This document shows, in pieces, positions 61,105-64,000 of a stretch of DNA of 64,000 nucleotides; position 1 is the stretch's first letter; each line of letters starts with the position of its first letter. The stretch covers positions 62,001 to 126,000 of the forward strand of contig JAWKZQ010000005.1 in assembly GCA_041395865.1 (NCBI GenBank), given 5' to 3'. The position numbers were made by a program, and so were the translations under genes. Below the pieces are notes generated by a model. That model saw only the letters and a list, made by a program, of their open reading frames with translations. It was not told where the DNA came from and made no database searches. The stretch is from IMCC2047 sp041395865. GTDB lineage: Bacteria; Pseudomonadota; Gammaproteobacteria; Pseudomonadales; IMCC2047.

Positions 61105-62469
61105 ATGTCGAACGCATTGGCTGAACAGATGATGGGAAAACAGGTTGCAAACATCGTGGTAGGGCTGGGCAAATCCGGCTTTTCCTGCGTGCGCTATCTG
61201 GCCGCCCAGGGAATTGACCTGATGGTGGTTGATACCCGTGAGCACCCGCCCTATCTGGCGAAGCTGCAACAGGAATTTCCCGATGTGGCCGTAACACTGG
61301 GGCCGCTGGATGGTGAATTGCTGAGCCGTGCCGAGCGTTTGATTATGAGTCCGGGCTTGTCGCTGGATCAACCGGCTATCGCTCAGGCGGTTGCCGACGG
61401 TGCCCGCATTAGCAGTGATATCGAGCTGTTCTGTGAAGCGGTAAAAGCCCCTGTCATTGCGATCACCGGGTCCAATGCCAAAAGCACAGTGACGACCCTG
61501 GTGGGATTGATGGCCGAGCAGGCCGGCAAAAATGTCGGCGTGGGCGGCAATCTCGGCACGCCTGTGCTGGAGTTGCTGGCTGAAGGCGAGAAAGAGCTTT
61601 ATGTGCTGGAGCTGTCGAGCTTCCAGTTGGATATCTGTTCGCAGCTGAATGCCGAAGTGGCGGTGGTGCTGAATGTCAGCGCCGACCATATGGATCGCTA
61701 TACGGACCTGGCGGCTTACAGCTTGTCCAAGCAACGTATTTTCAGGGGCTGTCGCCAGGCTGTGATTAACTTGGATGAGGCGCCTGTTCAGGTGCCTGAC
61801 GATGCTGTGCAGTGGCGTTATAGCGTCCATCAGGCGGCCGGCACACGTTACGAGTTTGGTATCAGTCAGGATGAAGACGAACGCTGGTTGATGCGAGGCG
61901 AAAAGCTGTTGATGCCGATCAGCAATATCCGAATCAAGGGGCTGCATAACGTCAGCAATGCCCTGGCTGCATTGGCGCTGGGTTCGGCAGTCGGTTTACC
62001 GATGCCGGCCATGCTGCAAACCTTACGGGAGTTTCCCGGGCTGGCACACCGTTGTCAGTGGGTCGCCAGCAAGTCCCGCGTTGATTATTACAACGACTCC
62101 AAGGGAACCAATGTCGGCGCCACGGTTGCGGCTTTAAACGGGTTGGGACCGGAAACCAAAGGCCGCATTGTGTTGATTGCCGGAGGCGACGGTAAGGGTG
62201 CGGATTTTGATGAGCTTCAGGAGCCTGTCGCTCAATATTGCAAACAGCTGGTATTGCTGGGTAAAGATGCGCAGCGCCTGGAGGCCGCGCTGGCTGAAAG
62301 CGCGCCGGTGCAGCAGGTGCCGGATATGGCGGCCGCTGTGCAATATGCGGCGCAATGTGCCAAACCAGGCGATGTGGTGCTGTTATCTCCCGCCTGTGCC
62401 AGCCTGGATATGTTTGCCAACTTCGAAGCCCGCGGTGAAACCTTTGTGCAGGCGGTGGAGGCATTATGA
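61105..62469 (+). CDS. murD: UDP-MurNAc-L-alanine:D-glutamate ligase MurD
   Basis: Adds D-glutamate to UDP-MurNAc-L-Ala. It has 454 residues: the N-terminal UDP-binding domain begins at VVGLGKSGFSCVRYL. The central ATP loop reads TGSNAKST (121-128), with Ala125 in place of the glycine usual before the lysine. The motif NVSADHMDRY is also present. The loop change is conservative and I believe occurs in related bacteria; it is noted as odd, not as damage. It overlaps ftsW by 4 bases. Confidence 0.96.
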   Translation: MSNALAEQMMGKQVANIVVGLGKSGFSCVRYLAAQGIDLMVVDTREHPPYLAKLQQEFPDVAVTLGPLDGELLSRAERLIMSPGLSLDQPAIAQAVADGARISSDIELFCEAVKAPVIAITGSNAKSTVTTLVGLMAEQAGKNVGVGGNLGTPVLELLAEGEKELYVLELSSFQLDICSQLNAEVAVVLNVSADHMDRYTDLAAYSLSKQRIFRGCRQAVINLDEAPVQVPDDAVQWRYSVHQAAGTRYEFGISQDEDERWLMRGEKLLMPISNIRIKGLHNVSNALAALALGSAVGLPMPAMLQTLREFPGLAHRCQWVASKSRVDYYNDSKGTNVGATVAALNGLGPETKGRIVLIAGGDGKGADFDELQEPVAQYCKQLVLLGKDAQRLEAALAESAPVQQVPDMAAAVQYAAQCAKPGDVVLLSPACASLDMFANFEARGETFVQAVEAL

Positions 62470-63674
62470 TGGCACTCATCAACCGCATTAAACTGCCTTC
62501 CCTGAGCCTGCCGCACTTTCCGGAGGATGTGGTACGTCGTCTGGACTGGCGCCTGATAATGATTGCCGGCGCGCTGCTGCTGATCGGGGTTGTTGTTGTG
62601 GCTTCCGCCTCAATGGAGGTGGCTAATGCCAAACACAATAATCCCTTCTATCACGTTATTCGGCATTTGGTTTTCCTGGCGATAGCGCTGGTGATCGGCA
62701 GTTTCAGCTTCCTGCTTTCCACGCAGAGCTGGAACCGGTTGGGCTGGCTGCTGTTGGCCGCGGCCTTCGCCCTGTTAATTCTGGTGATCATGCCGGGGGT
62801 GGGCCGTGAGGTGAATGGCAGTATGCGCTGGATCCGTATAGGCCCGATTAATGTGCAGACGTCGGAACTGGCGAAACTCTTTATGGTGGTTTACCTGGCC
62901 GGTTACCTGGCGCGTCGCCTGAAAGAGGTGCGGGTGCAGTGGTCAGGTTTCCTGAAGCCGATGATGGTGTTGGTTTTAATGGTTCTGCTGCTGCTGATGG
63001 AGCCGGACTTTGGTGCCGCGGTTGTGTTGATGGGCGCAGCCTTGGGCATGATGTTTTTAGGGGGAGTGAGGCTCACGCAATTCCTGGTATTGATTTGCGT
63101 GAGCCTCACAGCTATTGCAGGGTTGGCGGTTTCGCAGCCCTATCGTATGCAGCGCCTGATTACCTTTATGGATCCCTGGGCCGAAGAGAATGTCTTCGAT
63201 AGCGGTTACCAGTTGACCCAGGCGCTGATTGCCTTCGGCCGCGGCGAGTGGTGGGGGGTTGGCATTGGTAACAGTGTGCAGAAACTGTTTTACCTGCCGG
63301 AGGCGCACACGGATTTCGTGTATGCCATTCTGGCGGAAGAAACCGGCCTGATCGGTGCGGCGCTGGTTATCGCGCTGTTTTTCCTGCTGGCCTGGCGAAT
63401 CATGCAGGTCGGACGGCAGGCAGAGAAACTGGAGCAGTTTTTCTCCGCATACATGACTTACGGTATCGCCTTCCTGTTCAGCGCCCAGGCGTTGATCAAT
63501 ATCGGGGTGAATACGGGCCTGCTTCCCACCAAGGGGCTGACCTTGCCGCTGCTGAGTTATGGCGGCAGCAGCCTGATCGTATGCTGTATTGCGCTGGCGA
63601 TGGTGTTGCGCGTTGACTATGAAAACAAGCGCCTGATGGATGAGCTGGCCGTGCAAGGGGAGGCGGAGCAATGA
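62466..63674 (+). CDS. ftsW: Septal peptidoglycan polymerase FtsW
   Basis: SEDS-family glycosyltransferase pairing with FtsI at the division site. It has 402 residues and ten helices. Motifs include SMRWIRIGPINVQTSELAKLF and ALINIGVNTGLLPTKGLTLPLLSYGGSS. The start overlaps murD (ATGA); a second ATG follows directly. The stop overlaps the murG start. Confidence 0.97.
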   Translation: MMALINRIKLPSLSLPHFPEDVVRRLDWRLIMIAGALLLIGVVVVASASMEVANAKHNNPFYHVIRHLVFLAIALVIGSFSFLLSTQSWNRLGWLLLAAAFALLILVIMPGVGREVNGSMRWIRIGPINVQTSELAKLFMVVYLAGYLARRLKEVRVQWSGFLKPMMVLVLMVLLLLMEPDFGAAVVLMGAALGMMFLGGVRLTQFLVLICVSLTAIAGLAVSQPYRMQRLITFMDPWAEENVFDSGYQLTQALIAFGRGEWWGVGIGNSVQKLFYLPEAHTDFVYAILAEETGLIGAALVIALFFLLAWRIMQVGRQAEKLEQFFSAYMTYGIAFLFSAQALINIGVNTGLLPTKGLTLPLLSYGGSSLIVCCIALAMVLRVDYENKRLMDELAVQGEAEQ

Positions 63675-64000
63675 GCCGCGGTAATACGGTCCTGGTGATG
63701 GCTGGCGGAACCGGTGGGCATGTGTTCCCGGCCCTGGCGACGGCTGAGGCCTTGCAGGCACAGGGAATGCGTATCGAGTGGCTGGGTACCGAGCGTGGTA
63801 TTGAGTCGGATTTAGTGCCGAAAGCGGGCATTCCCATTACGTATATTCGCGTCGCGGGCTTGCGCGGTAAGGGCAAGCTAAGTTTGCTGCTGGCGCCTTT
63901 TAAATTGCTGGTGGCGCTTTGCCAGGCGTTGGCTGCCGTGAAGCGCATCAAGCCGGTGTGTGTGTTGGGTATGGGGGGATTTGCCTCCGGCCCCGGCGGC
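63671..64000 (+). CDS. murG: MurG N-terminal part (partial, runs off the right edge)
   Basis: Translation from the ATG at 63671 gives MSRGNTVLVMAGGTGGHVFP, then GMRIEWLGTERGIES and VLGMGGFASGPGG at the window end. GGTGGH and GGFASGPG are the glycine-rich motifs of MurG, which adds GlcNAc to lipid I to form lipid II. About 110 residues are inside the window; the frame is open to the end. It overlaps the ftsW stop as ATGA. Confidence 0.96.
   Translation, partial: MSRGNTVLVMAGGTGGHVFPALATAEALQAQGMRIEWLGTERGIESDLVPKAGIPITYIRVAGLRGKGKLSLLLAPFKLLVALCQALAAVKRIKPVCVLGMGGFASGPGG

Noticed and set aside
1..64000. CRISPR arrays, insertion sequences, rRNA operon, replication origin
   Set aside because: No regularly spaced direct repeats, transposase motifs, rRNA sequence or DnaA-box cluster were seen on reading the window.

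Overview
The window is a stretch of gammaproteobacterial chromosome. Gene content and order look Pseudomonas-like (hemA-prfA-prmC; lolB-ispE-tRNA-Gln-prs-rplY-pth-ychF; rplM-rpsI-petABC-sspAB; yraN-gmhA/diaA-dolP; rsmI-rnpB-mraZ-dcw). Fused NuoCD, a PhoPQ-type two-component system and cytochrome bc1 are also present. I read this as a free-living aerobic member of the Pseudomonadales/Cellvibrionales; the species cannot be fixed from the sequence alone. Genes are densely packed, with many ATGA or TGATG overlaps.

Layout. 1-4.2 kb: the first codons of miaB leaving the left edge, an L,D-transpeptidase, a Tat-exported M15-type peptidase, a DUF3012 lipoprotein, a PAS-GGDEF cyclase and a DUF1820 protein. 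4.4-19.2 kb: a complete nuoA-B-CD-E-F-G-H-I-J-K-L-M-N operon for proton-pumping NADH dehydrogenase. 19.2-26.2 kb: the least conventional region, with two paralogous divergent regulator modules (19.7-20.3 and 25.2-26.2 kb). Between them lie an asparaginase-like protein, a lipoprotein hydrolase, an orphan gene under a LexA-type box and a FadE-type acyl-CoA dehydrogenase. The region ends at tRNA-Met. 26.2-33.1 kb: a minus-strand housekeeping run for translation, PRPP, isoprenoid precursor and lipoprotein sorting functions. 33.3-37.9 kb: a cyclopropane fatty acid synthase, then hemA, prfA and prmC. 38.2-43.7 kb: two uncharacterised genes, a PhoQ/PhoP-like system with a PepSY protein, a glycine-zipper protein and ZapE. 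43.8-48.6 kb: rplM-rpsI, petABC and sspAB. 48.7-53.4 kb: dolP, gmhA/diaA, yraN, lpoA, rsmI and the RNase P RNA. 53.6-64 kb: the dcw cluster from mraZ to the start of murG, with a clear promoter and a three-repeat MraZ operator.

How the parts work together. Complex I and the bc1 complex form the quinone-linked respiratory chain. The dcw genes, LpoA, the L,D-transpeptidase and the M15-type peptidase build and remodel peptidoglycan. LolB, DolP and CFA synthase serve the envelope. Most of the window is ordinary. The best candidates for something undescribed are the duplicated regulator modules, which share an operator-like motif and have no phage structural genes nearby, and the probably leaderless SOS-type orphan gene inside a 38-bp perfect palindrome.
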